64,000 bases of DNA from Aggregatilinea lenta. Its GTDB lineage: Bacteria > Chloroflexota > Anaerolineae > Aggregatilineales > Aggregatilineaceae. The position numbers and the translations under genes are program-made. A model generated the notes under the pieces. The model was not told where the DNA came from, searched no databases, and saw nothing but the letters and a program-made list of their open reading frames with translations. Positions 16,152-24,518 of the stretch are shown piece after piece (the first letter of the stretch is position 1; each line of letters begins with the position of its first letter). Location: positions 403,189 through 467,188 of the forward strand of contig NZ_BFCB01000001.1 of the NCBI RefSeq assembly GCF_003569045.1, written 5' to 3'.

Positions 16152-17867
16152 TCACCGAATCCGGCGTGAGTCGCGCTCCGTCGCGCGGTCGGGCGCGGGC
16201 GCGGCCCCGCTGCCGTTGGCGGACAGGGCGGGGTTGAGGCTCTCGTAAAACGAGCTGTCATAGCTGCGCGTCTTGACCACCACCGGCATCGGCACAGCGT
16301 GGCCCATGATAATCGCCTGCTGCTTGGTGTCGAGCCGGGCCAGCACTTCGCGCAGGCCACCCGCCCCGCTGACGCCCATCAGCACGGCGTTGATGTCGCG
16401 CTCGTTGTCGAGCAGCGCCGTAACACGCGTCCCGATCTGGCTCATCACTTCCTCGTCGATGCCGCTCGGACGCTGGTCCACGATCAGCAGCGTGACGTTG
16501 TACTTGCGCATCTCGCGCGCGATGGTGCCGAAGATCGTCTGCCGCGCGATGAGCGGATCGAGGAACTTGTGCGCCTCCTCGATGGTGATCAGCAGCTGCG
16601 GCGGCTCCAGGGACTTGTCGCCCAGCGCCTTTTCCATGCGCTCGACGTACATCTCGTGGATGCGGCGCGTCAGGTAATTGGCGACCAGGATGTAGGCTTC
16701 CAGCGCGTTGCCGTAGCGCCCGAATTCGAGCACGACGCTTTTGTGCTGCTCGATGTACTCGATGATCTTTTTCGCAGAGTCGTCCAGGGCTTCGGGCCGC
16801 AGGAAGCCGAACCGCTCGAAGCGCTGCACGCGCCGCTTGAGCGCCAGCACGGAGCTAAAGCTGGCGGCCAGCTCGTGTTTGAGGTCTTCCATTACTTCGG
16901 GGGCCACGTCGATGAGCTGCCCGATCCAGTGTTTGCCCCACAGCTTTTGCAGCTCGTAGGCCGCGTCGATCATCGAGTCGGACAGGTCCATCGTGGTCTT
17001 GAGCATGGCGAGGTCTTCGGGCTGGATGTCCGAATAGCCGAGCGTGACGACGTGATCGTACTTAGCGTTGCGCCGCCGCGACGAGTCCTCGTCGAGCGTG
17101 AAGATCGCCACGCGCGAGCCGAATAACTGGCGCAGGCCCTTAGCGCGCGGTCCACTCTCGTCCACTACTTCCCAGCCGTAGTCGTTGTGCATGTCGAAGA
17201 TGAGGCTCACGGCGCGGTCGTTTTTGATGACGCCCGCCAGCAGGATACGTGTCAGGTAGCTCTTGCCCGTGCCGCTCTTGCCGAACACACCCACCGAACG
17301 CTCCACCAATCGCTTCAGGTCCAGATTGACCTGGGTGTCTTCCAGCTCCAGCGGCGCGCCGACGTTGAAGTGTGTGCCGTCCTCGCGCCCGAAGACGTCG
17401 TTCACGTCCTCGGCAGAGGCGATCTCGACCGGCATGAAGTGGCTGGGGATCGACTTGACGGGCTTCGGCTCGTTCTCGTCCTGGTCGATGGTTAGCATCG
17501 GCGCGACGTGAATCGTGCCGAAGGCCGCCGTGCCGGTGTAAATTTCGCGCAGGAACGGGTCGGACAGGTCCGGCGGATCGCTCTTGATCGCGGGATTGGT
17601 CGTGTCGAGCACGATGTCGGTGATCATGCAGAAGAAGCGCTTGCTGCGCCCCCGCACAACCACGTAGCGCCCCACGGCCAGGTCCTCGATCACCGTCTCG
17701 CGGTCGAGCTTGACCTCAAGCCCTTTGCTCAGTGAGCCGCCGACCACGACGCCCAGGCGCTGGCTGACCTCGCGCACCGCCAGGTCAAAGCCGTCGTCCT
17801 GAGATCCGTTGCGTGGGAACCAGTTGTCCAGGTTTTCGGAAGGGAACAGAGGATCGTGCGCAGCCAT
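16152..17867 (-). CDS. herA: HerA-like DNA translocase ATPase
   Basis: 571 residues. An N-terminal HAS-barrel (about 25-110) precedes a FtsK/HerA-type RecA fold with Walker A GKSGTGKS, a Walker B region LLITIEEAHKF and a sensor-like VDQRPSGIDEEV. HerA forms hexameric rings that pump duplex DNA and work with the NurA nuclease in end resection; a variant of this pair is also used in phage defence. The ATG has AGAGGAT upstream and a good promoter at 17906-17934. NurA and a stand-alone HAS-barrel protein lie upstream on the same strand, separated by a membrane glycosyltransferase gene. Confidence 0.9.
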   Translation of the reverse strand: MAAHDPLFPSENLDNWFPRNGSQDDGFDLAVREVSQRLGVVVGGSLSKGLEVKLDRETVIEDLAVGRYVVVRGRSKRFFCMITDIVLDTTNPAIKSDPPDLSDPFLREIYTGTAAFGTIHVAPMLTIDQDENEPKPVKSIPSHFMPVEIASAEDVNDVFGREDGTHFNVGAPLELEDTQVNLDLKRLVERSVGVFGKSGTGKSYLTRILLAGVIKNDRAVSLIFDMHNDYGWEVVDESGPRAKGLRQLFGSRVAIFTLDEDSSRRRNAKYDHVVTLGYSDIQPEDLAMLKTTMDLSDSMIDAAYELQKLWGKHWIGQLIDVAPEVMEDLKHELAASFSSVLALKRRVQRFERFGFLRPEALDDSAKKIIEYIEQHKSVVLEFGRYGNALEAYILVANYLTRRIHEMYVERMEKALGDKSLEPPQLLITIEEAHKFLDPLIARQTIFGTIAREMRKYNVTLLIVDQRPSGIDEEVMSQIGTRVTALLDNERDINAVLMGVSGAGGLREVLARLDTKQQAIIMGHAVPMPVVVKTRSYDSSFYESLNPALSANGSGAAPAPDRATERDSRRIR

Positions 17868-17905
17868 CGTCTATCCTCTCGAAATTCATCGAACTTGTGT
17901 TCTAA

Positions 17906-17934
17906 ATTATACCGCACAACGCCCGTTTTGGAAA
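17906..17934 (-). promoter_or_regulatory. Sigma-70-type promoter for herA-like gene
   Basis: On the minus strand TTTCCA (17934-17929), a 17-base spacer and consensus TATAAT (17911-17906) lie 38 bases before the HerA ATG. HerA can therefore be transcribed apart from the genes upstream. Confidence 0.6.
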
Positions 17935-17965
17935 GCAGCAAAGCCGGTATTGCACCGCCTACCGG

Positions 17966-19327
17966 TCAAATCGAAACGGCATGTATCCCCGCGCTTACGG
18001 GGCGGCTGGCCGGCTCCGTGACCTCCGCGTACCGCAGGCGGGCCAGCAGCCAGAGCTGGACCCCCGTCAGCGCCAGAACGATCAGCGTCATGCCCCAGCG
18101 CTCCTGCACGTGTCCCCACGTCTGCACCAGGGACGGGGCCACACGCTCGACCAGCGACGTGCCCGGAAACACGAGCAGCCCCAGCGCGATCAGAACCAGC
18201 GCCGCGAGGGTGGCAGTTTCGCCGGACGAAAGCCGCCATCTGCCCGAATGATAGAGCACCAGCACCACGAACGCTAGCGGGATAATCAGCACCGCCACGT
18301 CGTAATAGTTATGGTAGGCCGGGAAAAGCGACCACGTGATCAGCGTCGAAGCGGTCAGCGCCTCACCCGGCGAACCGGGAGCCCGCCTGAACCGCACGAA
18401 CACGGCAGCTAGCACGACCACCGTGCACAGCAGCGCGATCCCGATCGCCACGATGCCCGGCAGAAAGTGAAGGTAATTCTCCAGGTGGATGCCTGCCTGC
18501 CTGCCGACTTTGCTGCCAACGTCGCGGTAATCCTCCACTATGGCCAGTGGTGATGTCGAGGCCAGCAGCGCCAGCACCAACAGCGCGGCAAGCTGGGTCA
18601 CGGCGGCGACGACGATCAGCCGGATCTTCATCTGGAACAGGAAGAAGATCAGCACACCAATCGCCAGCGAATACTTGGACAGCGCCGCGCCGAGCACGAT
18701 TCCGGCCAGTATGTCGCGATCCTGACGCGCCAGCAGCAGCGACACCAGCATCAGCGTCAAGATCAGCAGCGACGTCTGCCCGTAGCCGACCACGACTTTG
18801 ACCGGCAGAAAGCTGTAAAATAGGAGCGCCAGCAGCAGCTCGATCTCGAAGGGGATGCGCAGCGTGCTGCTCTGCACGAACCGGCACGCCAGCCAGGGGA
18901 TGAGCAGCAGCATGCCCAGGTTGATCGCCAGCCAGATCGCCCGCGCCACCGGCCACGTGAAAAAGGACAGCGGGGAAAGCCCCAGCACGAACGGAGCCGT
19001 ATACGGGTACGCGGTCATCAGATCGAACGATCCCATCGGGCGCAGCAGGTCATCCGGCGAGGCCGTCACGCCGTCCAGGTGTTTGATCGGGAACCGCGGC
19101 GCGTCGTTGCGCAGATAGCCCCCATACGGATCGCGCCCTTCGCGCAGAAGCTGGTTGTAGTACCAGAAGCTGTGAAAGTCGACGGACGCCAGATTGAGAT
19201 GCTCGCCCGGCGCGTCAGGCGTTTCCGTCGCGCCCCGGACCGCCCCCACAATACGCATCATAGACCAGAACGCCAACCCAACCAGCAGCAGCCGCCCGAT
19301 CCACGTCCGCAGGTTTGAACGTGGCAT
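17966..19327 (-). CDS. GT87 / DUF2029 integral membrane glycosyltransferase
   Basis: 453 residues with about ten hydrophobic segments. The periplasmic acidic motif near the N-terminus (NLASVDFHSFWYYNQLL, then GRDPYGG) and the later PVKVVVGYGQTSLLILTLML block match DUF2029, which uses polyprenyl-phosphate sugars as donors to build lipoglycans or polysaccharides on the outer face of the membrane. The gene lies between HerA and the HAS-barrel protein on the same strand without an obvious functional link. Acceptor and sugar are unknown. Confidence 0.85.
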   Translation of the reverse strand: MPRSNLRTWIGRLLLVGLAFWSMMRIVGAVRGATETPDAPGEHLNLASVDFHSFWYYNQLLREGRDPYGGYLRNDAPRFPIKHLDGVTASPDDLLRPMGSFDLMTAYPYTAPFVLGLSPLSFFTWPVARAIWLAINLGMLLLIPWLACRFVQSSTLRIPFEIELLLALLFYSFLPVKVVVGYGQTSLLILTLMLVSLLLARQDRDILAGIVLGAALSKYSLAIGVLIFFLFQMKIRLIVVAAVTQLAALLVLALLASTSPLAIVEDYRDVGSKVGRQAGIHLENYLHFLPGIVAIGIALLCTVVVLAAVFVRFRRAPGSPGEALTASTLITWSLFPAYHNYYDVAVLIIPLAFVVLVLYHSGRWRLSSGETATLAALVLIALGLLVFPGTSLVERVAPSLVQTWGHVQERWGMTLIVLALTGVQLWLLARLRYAEVTEPASRPVSAGIHAVSI

Positions 19328-19587
19328 AATCCCCCACCATTTATGTCTATCTCACAGATATTACTAAGCATAAACCATAACCATCAACCCGCATAATCCG
19401 TCGATTCCAGGCAAAACGGTCACGCTCGACATGGCGCGCAGCGATCATGCAGCGCTGTGGGCCTGCCTGGTTGCCATCTGTCTGAGGCTGCCCTGGGTTC
19501 TGTACAGCGTCGCCAACCAACGCGGGATCGACACCCTTTCGGCGTTGATCCCGGTGCTGATTGTTTCGCTGTGTTTTCGGAAGTCCG

Positions 19588-20208
19588 CTAGACCTTCGCC
19601 GGAGGCCGGATCAGGCGCAGCAGGTGCTGCAAGCGCGGCAGATCGTAGCTGAGCAGGCCCGCCAGCCGCCGCCCCGCGCCGACCAGGAAGCGGTACTGTT
19701 CCTGCTCGTTGGCGCGCGCGCCGGAAGCGTGCAGCAGCGCCGCCGCCAACAGTTCTTCCGCCGGGACATCGCTGGTGTTCAGCACCAGCCGCAGCCAGTC
19801 GAGCTGTTCGGTGAAGTGCAGGATGCAGTTGCGGTCGCACAACTGGACCGGGTCGAGGCTGAGCGGGGGACGCGGCGGGAGGTTGTGGTACACGCGGTCG
19901 CGCTCGATGAAGCCCACGTTGACGACACTGATCTCGACCGGCACGAGGCGGTTCTCGCGCTGGTCGCGCATGGCGGCGTTGCTCATATTGTTCGCCAGGA
20001 TCAGCTGGCGCACCAGCGGATCGTCGTCGATGCTGATGGCGTGAATCAGCCCAATCACCTCGATATCCGCGTCCGCGCTGTGATAGGTCCGCACGAACGC
20101 GCCAAACGAGGGATGCTCGATCGCCTGGCTGCGCGTGCCACAGACGAAGCCCATCGTGCTGGCGCGCAAGACGCTGCCGATGACGGGCTGCTGGGTTTCT
20201 TCGATCAT
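19588..20208 (-). CDS. Stand-alone HAS-barrel protein
   Basis: 206 residues. The N-terminal 80 residues (IGSVLRASTMGFVCG, then PSFGAFVRTYHSADADIEVI and GLIHAISIDDDPLV) resemble the HAS-barrel shared by HerA and F-type ATPase subunits. The C-terminal half is helical and unassigned (WLRLVLNTSDVPAEELLAA). GGAGAG lies eight bases before the ATG. It follows NurA by 39 bases, so the two form an operon, and HerA lies further downstream. A role as an adaptor between HerA and NurA is inferred from context and fold. Confidence 0.7.
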   Translation of the reverse strand: MIEETQQPVIGSVLRASTMGFVCGTRSQAIEHPSFGAFVRTYHSADADIEVIGLIHAISIDDDPLVRQLILANNMSNAAMRDQRENRLVPVEISVVNVGFIERDRVYHNLPPRPPLSLDPVQLCDRNCILHFTEQLDWLRLVLNTSDVPAEELLAAALLHASGARANEQEQYRFLVGAGRRLAGLLSYDLPRLQHLLRLIRPPAKV

Positions 20209-20247
20209 GACGCTCTCTCCACGATGCAGGCGGGCTGCCGCGTCGTT

Positions 20248-21516
20248 CTAACGCACCCGTGTTCTCTGTCCATAGCGCGTGCGGCCCGACCGGACGGTTT
20301 TGCTATCCAGCTTCTCCGAATGCTCAACCACTTGCTCGTTACGTCGCAGCTCAATCTCAATTAACTGCTCAAGCTCCGCCTTTTCATGGCTACGCACGAC
20401 GGCCAATTCGTCGGCACGGGTGAGCGCGTAGGGATAGCGCCACATCAACTGGCACTGGCGATGGATCAGCGCGTGCACGTGCTCGACCATCTGCGGCGCA
20501 CGCGCGACCCACATTGGCATCTCGACGCGCGCCAGATGAGGCTTTTCAGTCGCCGGAGCCACGTTCAGGTAAAAGAACGCGATCTCGTAGTCCTCGGCCC
20601 GGTCGTGATAGCGCTTGTTCTGGGGCGACTGCTGCACGAAGACTGCCGAGCGCTCGCCGGTCTTCAGCAGCCGGGACATGATCAGTTGGTCGAGCAGCCC
20701 TTCCCAGTCGCCGTTGGTTTCCAGCGCGGCGCGGCGGACCTGCTCGTCTTCCAGGCGCATCAGGTGCAGCAGGTTAACCAGAAACGCGCTCGTGGGCCGG
20801 TCCACGTAGCCGATCAGGCTGGCGCGGTGGCCGTGATCCTCCTGCATGCGCGTGTCGGTGTCCTGCACCTGTTCCATCGCCTTGAAGTACGACTCTTCCA
20901 ACGCGCGGCGGTCGGGCACGTCGTTGCGCACCCAGAACAGCAGCGGGCCATCGCTGACGGCCAGCAAGTCGCAGTCGATGTGCCGCTTGTCCCAGGCGGT
21001 GCTGGCCAGTGTTTGCAGCTCTGCCAGCGTGCGCCGCGCGTTGACGGTGTCGTTGGTGATCATCTGCCCGCGATCGTCGCGCAGATCGCTGTCGGCATAA
21101 AACAGCTTCGGCTCGGTATACTGTTCGGGCAAATCGTCACAGCCGTCGTGATAGACCAGTACGCCGATGTTAGTGAGGTAATACAGTGCTGCCGCGTGGA
21201 TGCTGGGGTAAATCTGCGATCCGTCGGCGGCGATAATCGTCGCGCGGGCGGGGCCTTCCGGCAGGGGATAGGCCCGGTTGAGGGCTTCGCTTGCGTTTTG
21301 GAGCGGTGCGACGCCGCGATACCCGGCGTCACGTTCGCGGACCAGCTCGATGCGGGCATGCACGGCGTCCAGGTCGTCGAGCTTCAGGAACTGCTCCCAC
21401 GCGCCTTCGAGGCGCTGGCTGTCCGCCGAGTTTCGCGCTGCGAGGGCACGGCCCATCTTGGCAACCTGTGACACAACCTTGTCGAATTCTAACGTCACGC
21501 TGCCCATCCCCCTCAT
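20248..21516 (-). CDS. nurA: NurA-like nuclease
   Basis: 422 residues. The NurA landmark ATIIAADGSQIYPSIHAA supplies the first catalytic Asp. A second acidic patch, DLLAVSDGPLLFW, and a late block MPMWVARAPQMVEHVHALIH fit the RNase-H-like NurA fold. NurA is a single- and double-strand exonuclease driven by HerA during DNA end processing. The start is uncertain: ATG 21516, ATG 21507 and GTG 21501 are possible, and a GAGGGGG fits the last best. It heads the NurA/HAS-barrel pair. The long first 80 residues are helical. Confidence 0.82.
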   Translation of the reverse strand: MRGMGSVTLEFDKVVSQVAKMGRALAARNSADSQRLEGAWEQFLKLDDLDAVHARIELVRERDAGYRGVAPLQNASEALNRAYPLPEGPARATIIAADGSQIYPSIHAAALYYLTNIGVLVYHDGCDDLPEQYTEPKLFYADSDLRDDRGQMITNDTVNARRTLAELQTLASTAWDKRHIDCDLLAVSDGPLLFWVRNDVPDRRALEESYFKAMEQVQDTDTRMQEDHGHRASLIGYVDRPTSAFLVNLLHLMRLEDEQVRRAALETNGDWEGLLDQLIMSRLLKTGERSAVFVQQSPQNKRYHDRAEDYEIAFFYLNVAPATEKPHLARVEMPMWVARAPQMVEHVHALIHRQCQLMWRYPYALTRADELAVVRSHEKAELEQLIEIELRRNEQVVEHSEKLDSKTVRSGRTRYGQRTRVR

Positions 21517-21786
21517 ATTCGGCCCAGAAGATCGCGCGCCCGAGCAGAGTCCCCTGCACGCCGTCCTTCTGGCCCAACCCTAACGTTAAAGTATTCTCGT
21601 AACCTTAAAGACCGTGACTTTTCCGCCGAATCTACATCGCCAGTGTAGCACTGATGTTCGGCACGGTCAAGCAGGGTTTGTAGATGGTTAGAACGGCGCG
21701 TTTTCACTTTGTTACGGGGCTGGTGTATACTCGACACCATCTCCGCAGCGTCGAATCGCGCAGCCAGCAGAGGAAAACGGATTGCC

Positions 21787-21999
21787 ATGAAGTGTGTCCA
21801 CTGTGGAAAAGAAGCGGTTGCAATCTGCCGGTGGTGTGGCCGGGCCGTCTGCACAGACCACATCAAATCCATGACCTATATCATCTCGGTGTACGTCGGG
21901 GGCAAAAAGGTGCCCAAGTCACTGGTGGTCGCCGACGCCGTGTGGTGCGGGACGTGCAAGCCCCAGCCCGAACCGATCGAGATGCCGTACCTCGACTAG
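21787..21999 (+). CDS. Small zinc-ribbon protein
   Basis: 70 residues. CVHCGKEAVAICRWCGRAVC gives two CxxC pairs plus further Cys and His (CTDHIK), and a later CGTC, so it probably binds two zinc ions in a B-box-like fold. GAGGAAA lies upstream of the ATG. It ends 27 bases before the FHA gene and appears to be the first gene of a four-gene run. Function unknown; a protein-contact role is likely. Confidence 0.78.
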   Translation: MKCVHCGKEAVAICRWCGRAVCTDHIKSMTYIISVYVGGKKVPKSLVVADAVWCGTCKPQPEPIEMPYLD

Positions 22000-22026
22000 G
22001 CAGCCCAGGCACACGAGCGAGCAACC

Positions 22027-22722
22027 ATGAGCGAAACCCCTCAAACGCTGGCGAAAGTCACCTGGCAGGACCCGGAAACTGACGAGCTGCGCGAATTCGT
22101 ACTGGAGGAGGGCGCCACCGCCGCCATCGGACGCAGCCCCAACAACCAGATCGCTATCCCGGAGCGGCACGTGTCGCGGCAGCACGCCGTGATCAGCTAC
22201 CGCGACGGCGTGTTCGTGATCTCAGATCTGGGCAGCGCCAACGGCACGTTCGTCAACGACAAAAAACTGGCCGATCCGTTTCCGTTGGTGAGCGGCGACG
22301 TGATCCGGCTTTATGTGCCGCTGTTGAGCTTTTCGTCCATCGTGACGGAAGAGGAACACAGCCACGCCAAGATTACCGGCACGCTGATCGTGCCCGCCCG
22401 CGCCGATGGCCAGCCGACGCTGCACATCACGTCCGGCCCACAGGAGGGCGCGGAGATCCCGCTGCTGACGCCGTCGATCCGCATTGGGCGCGCGACGCGC
22501 AACGCCACGTGGGACGTGTCGCTGCAAGACCGCTCCGTCTCCCGGCCCCACGCGGAAGTCACCCGCCAGGACGACGGGGGGTGGGCTATCATCGACCTGG
22601 GCAGCGCCAACGGCACGGTCGTCAACGGGGTGCCCGCCGCCGCGCACGAGCCACAGCCGATTCAAGACGGCACGGTGCTGATGCTGGGCGAAACGACGAT
22701 GTTGTTCCGGCTGGCCGACTAG
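22027..22722 (+). CDS. Protein with two FHA domains
   Basis: 231 residues with no signal or membrane segment. The first FHA domain (about 18-95) has AAIGRSPNNQIAIPERHVSR, QHAVISY and DLGSANGTFVN. The second (about 140-228) has IRIGRATRN, DRSVSRPHAEV and DLGSANGTVVN. Both keep the G-R, S-R-x-H and N-G-T residues that bind phosphothreonine, with preference commonly set by the +3 residue. It lies 57 bases before the M50 peptidase gene, whose N-terminus carries repeated T-x-x-L motifs that could be its targets. No Ser/Thr kinase is found in this window. Confidence 0.92.
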   Translation: MSETPQTLAKVTWQDPETDELREFVLEEGATAAIGRSPNNQIAIPERHVSRQHAVISYRDGVFVISDLGSANGTFVNDKKLADPFPLVSGDVIRLYVPLLSFSSIVTEEEHSHAKITGTLIVPARADGQPTLHITSGPQEGAEIPLLTPSIRIGRATRNATWDVSLQDRSVSRPHAEVTRQDDGGWAIIDLGSANGTVVNGVPAAAHEPQPIQDGTVLMLGETTMLFRLAD

Positions 22723-22779
22723 CGACGCCCGCCGCCCTTTCCCGTCCGGCCACAGAGAAGTGTGACATAGCAGACCATC

Positions 22780-24483
22780 ATGGGGAACGTTTACCGCAAC
22801 ATCGGCTCCGTCGTCAAAGATACGGGTGGCATTTGGGACCGGCTCGACGACGAGGTTCATTCCACTGAGGCCGCGCCCACCGACCCCGGCATGGGGCTGT
22901 GGGGCATGATCGTCACCGGCACAACCGACGGGGTGTGGGACAAAACCGACGCCGAAACGGTCTTCCTGCGCCGCGACCAGATCGACCGGGACAAGCTCGA
23001 CCTGTGGCGCGAATCCGACGACGAGACGATCATCCTGCCCAAAGAGGGCATGCTGGCGATCTGGGACGCGGTGCTCGCCAAAACGGACGCGCTCGGCAGC
23101 GTGGACCTCGAAGGCACGCTGATGATGATGCGCGAGGACGCCGAAAGCGTGTGGTCCCGCTCCGCCGACGAGACGCTCGTGCTCAGCCGCCCCAGCGAAA
23201 GCATCTTCGCGCAGCAGGTTCGCTCCCGCGATCTCACCTCGTTCCACCCCCGCCGGATGCACGGCTACGCGCTCAAAAAGCTGACGGACACGCGCGGCGA
23301 AACCTACTGGATTCTGAAAAACCTGCGTACCGACGCCTACCTGCGCCTGACCGAAGAACAGGTCTTCTTGTGGGAGCAGATGGACGGCACGGCCACCGTG
23401 CAGGACATCGCCGTGGCCTACATGCTCGAATACGGCAAGCTGGCGATCAACAGCCTGCTGATGCTGCTCGATCAGCTCCAGGGCAAGGGCTTCATCGAGC
23501 CGCTGATCAATATTTACGGCGCGGCGGATCGCAGCCTCGCGGAGCGCCGCTCGAACGTGCTGTGGCGGCGGCTGGCGCGCGGTTTCGTCAACACGGAGCT
23601 GTCCATCGGCGGGATCGATCACCTCGTCGCGCGCTCATATGAGATGGGCGGGCGGCTGCTGTTCACCGCCATCGCGCGCTGGACCATGCTGGCGGTGATT
23701 ATCGTCGGCGGAGCGGCCTTCCTGGGCCTGCTGTTAGGGCTGGTCGACCGGCGGCTGAGTGTGTTCGCTGGTGGCGGCACGGGCGCGGTCATCGGCATCG
23801 TGACGCTGTACGTGCTCCAGTTTGCCACGCTGCTGATTCACGAATGGGCACACGCGATCACCACCAAACATTACGGGCGCGAGGTGCGGCGCGGCGGCTT
23901 CCTGGTTTACATGGGCATGCCCGCCGCGTTCGTGGATACGACCGACATCTGGATGGAGCCACGCCGTCCGCGCATCGCGGTGAGCTGGGCCGGGCCGCAT
24001 TCGGGCTTCTTCCTGGGCGGGCTGGCGAGCCTGCTGGTGCTGACCGGACCGGGGCCGTTCCTGACCAGCCTGCTGTCACAGTTCGCGCTGCTGACCTACA
24101 TCACCAGCTTCACCAACCTCAACCCGCTGCTCAAGCTCGACGGCTATTACATCCTTATGGACTGGCTGGAAATTCCGCGCCTGCGCGAGCGCAGCATGGC
24201 GTTCGTGCGTGGCGGGCTGCGGCAAAGGCTGCGCGCCCGCGAAAAGCTGGCCCGCGAGGAGCAGATCTTCGCCGTGTTTGGTGTGCTGTCGGCACTGTGG
24301 ACCGGCATCGCGCTGCTGCTGTCGATCAAGATCGCGGGCGGCTACGTGCTAAAGGCAGCTCAAACCCCGGTGGGCATCGTCGTGCTGGTGATCCTGATCG
24401 GTGGGATTGCGATCCTGTGGCTGCGCCGGTTGGCCCGCGCCACACGTCGCCGCAGACGCATGGCGCGGTCGGCGGCGGGGTAA
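22780..24483 (+). CDS. PqqD-like domain plus M50-type membrane metallopeptidase
   Basis: 567 residues. The N-terminal 140 residues hold a degenerate repeat of W-x-x-(S/T)-D-x-E-T-x-x-L form, with T60, T83 and T132 each followed by Leu at +3. A PqqD-like winged helix follows at about 160-240 (YWILKNLRTDAYLRLTEEQ). The membrane part has the zinc motif HEWAH at 354-358 and the third-ligand motif NPLLKLDGYY at 448-457, as in S2P/M50 intramembrane peptidases. Membrane helices lie near 300-322, 335-352, 408-445, 488-510 and 525-545. Such proteins can be site-2 proteases or export/maturation partners. Directly after the FHA gene and before an exported SGNH hydrolase. Confidence 0.88.
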   Translation: MGNVYRNIGSVVKDTGGIWDRLDDEVHSTEAAPTDPGMGLWGMIVTGTTDGVWDKTDAETVFLRRDQIDRDKLDLWRESDDETIILPKEGMLAIWDAVLAKTDALGSVDLEGTLMMMREDAESVWSRSADETLVLSRPSESIFAQQVRSRDLTSFHPRRMHGYALKKLTDTRGETYWILKNLRTDAYLRLTEEQVFLWEQMDGTATVQDIAVAYMLEYGKLAINSLLMLLDQLQGKGFIEPLINIYGAADRSLAERRSNVLWRRLARGFVNTELSIGGIDHLVARSYEMGGRLLFTAIARWTMLAVIIVGGAAFLGLLLGLVDRRLSVFAGGGTGAVIGIVTLYVLQFATLLIHEWAHAITTKHYGREVRRGGFLVYMGMPAAFVDTTDIWMEPRRPRIAVSWAGPHSGFFLGGLASLLVLTGPGPFLTSLLSQFALLTYITSFTNLNPLLKLDGYYILMDWLEIPRLRERSMAFVRGGLRQRLRAREKLAREEQIFAVFGVLSALWTGIALLLSIKIAGGYVLKAAQTPVGIVVLVILIGGIAILWLRRLARATRRRRRMARSAAG

Positions 24484-24518
24484 TCAGGCAAACATTTCGA
24501 AGGACTGTGAGACACACT

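Noticed and set aside
19431-19652. Possible small plus-strand gene near the HAS-barrel gene
   Set aside because: It overlaps the end of the HAS-barrel gene on the opposite strand, lacks a ribosome site and has no known pattern.
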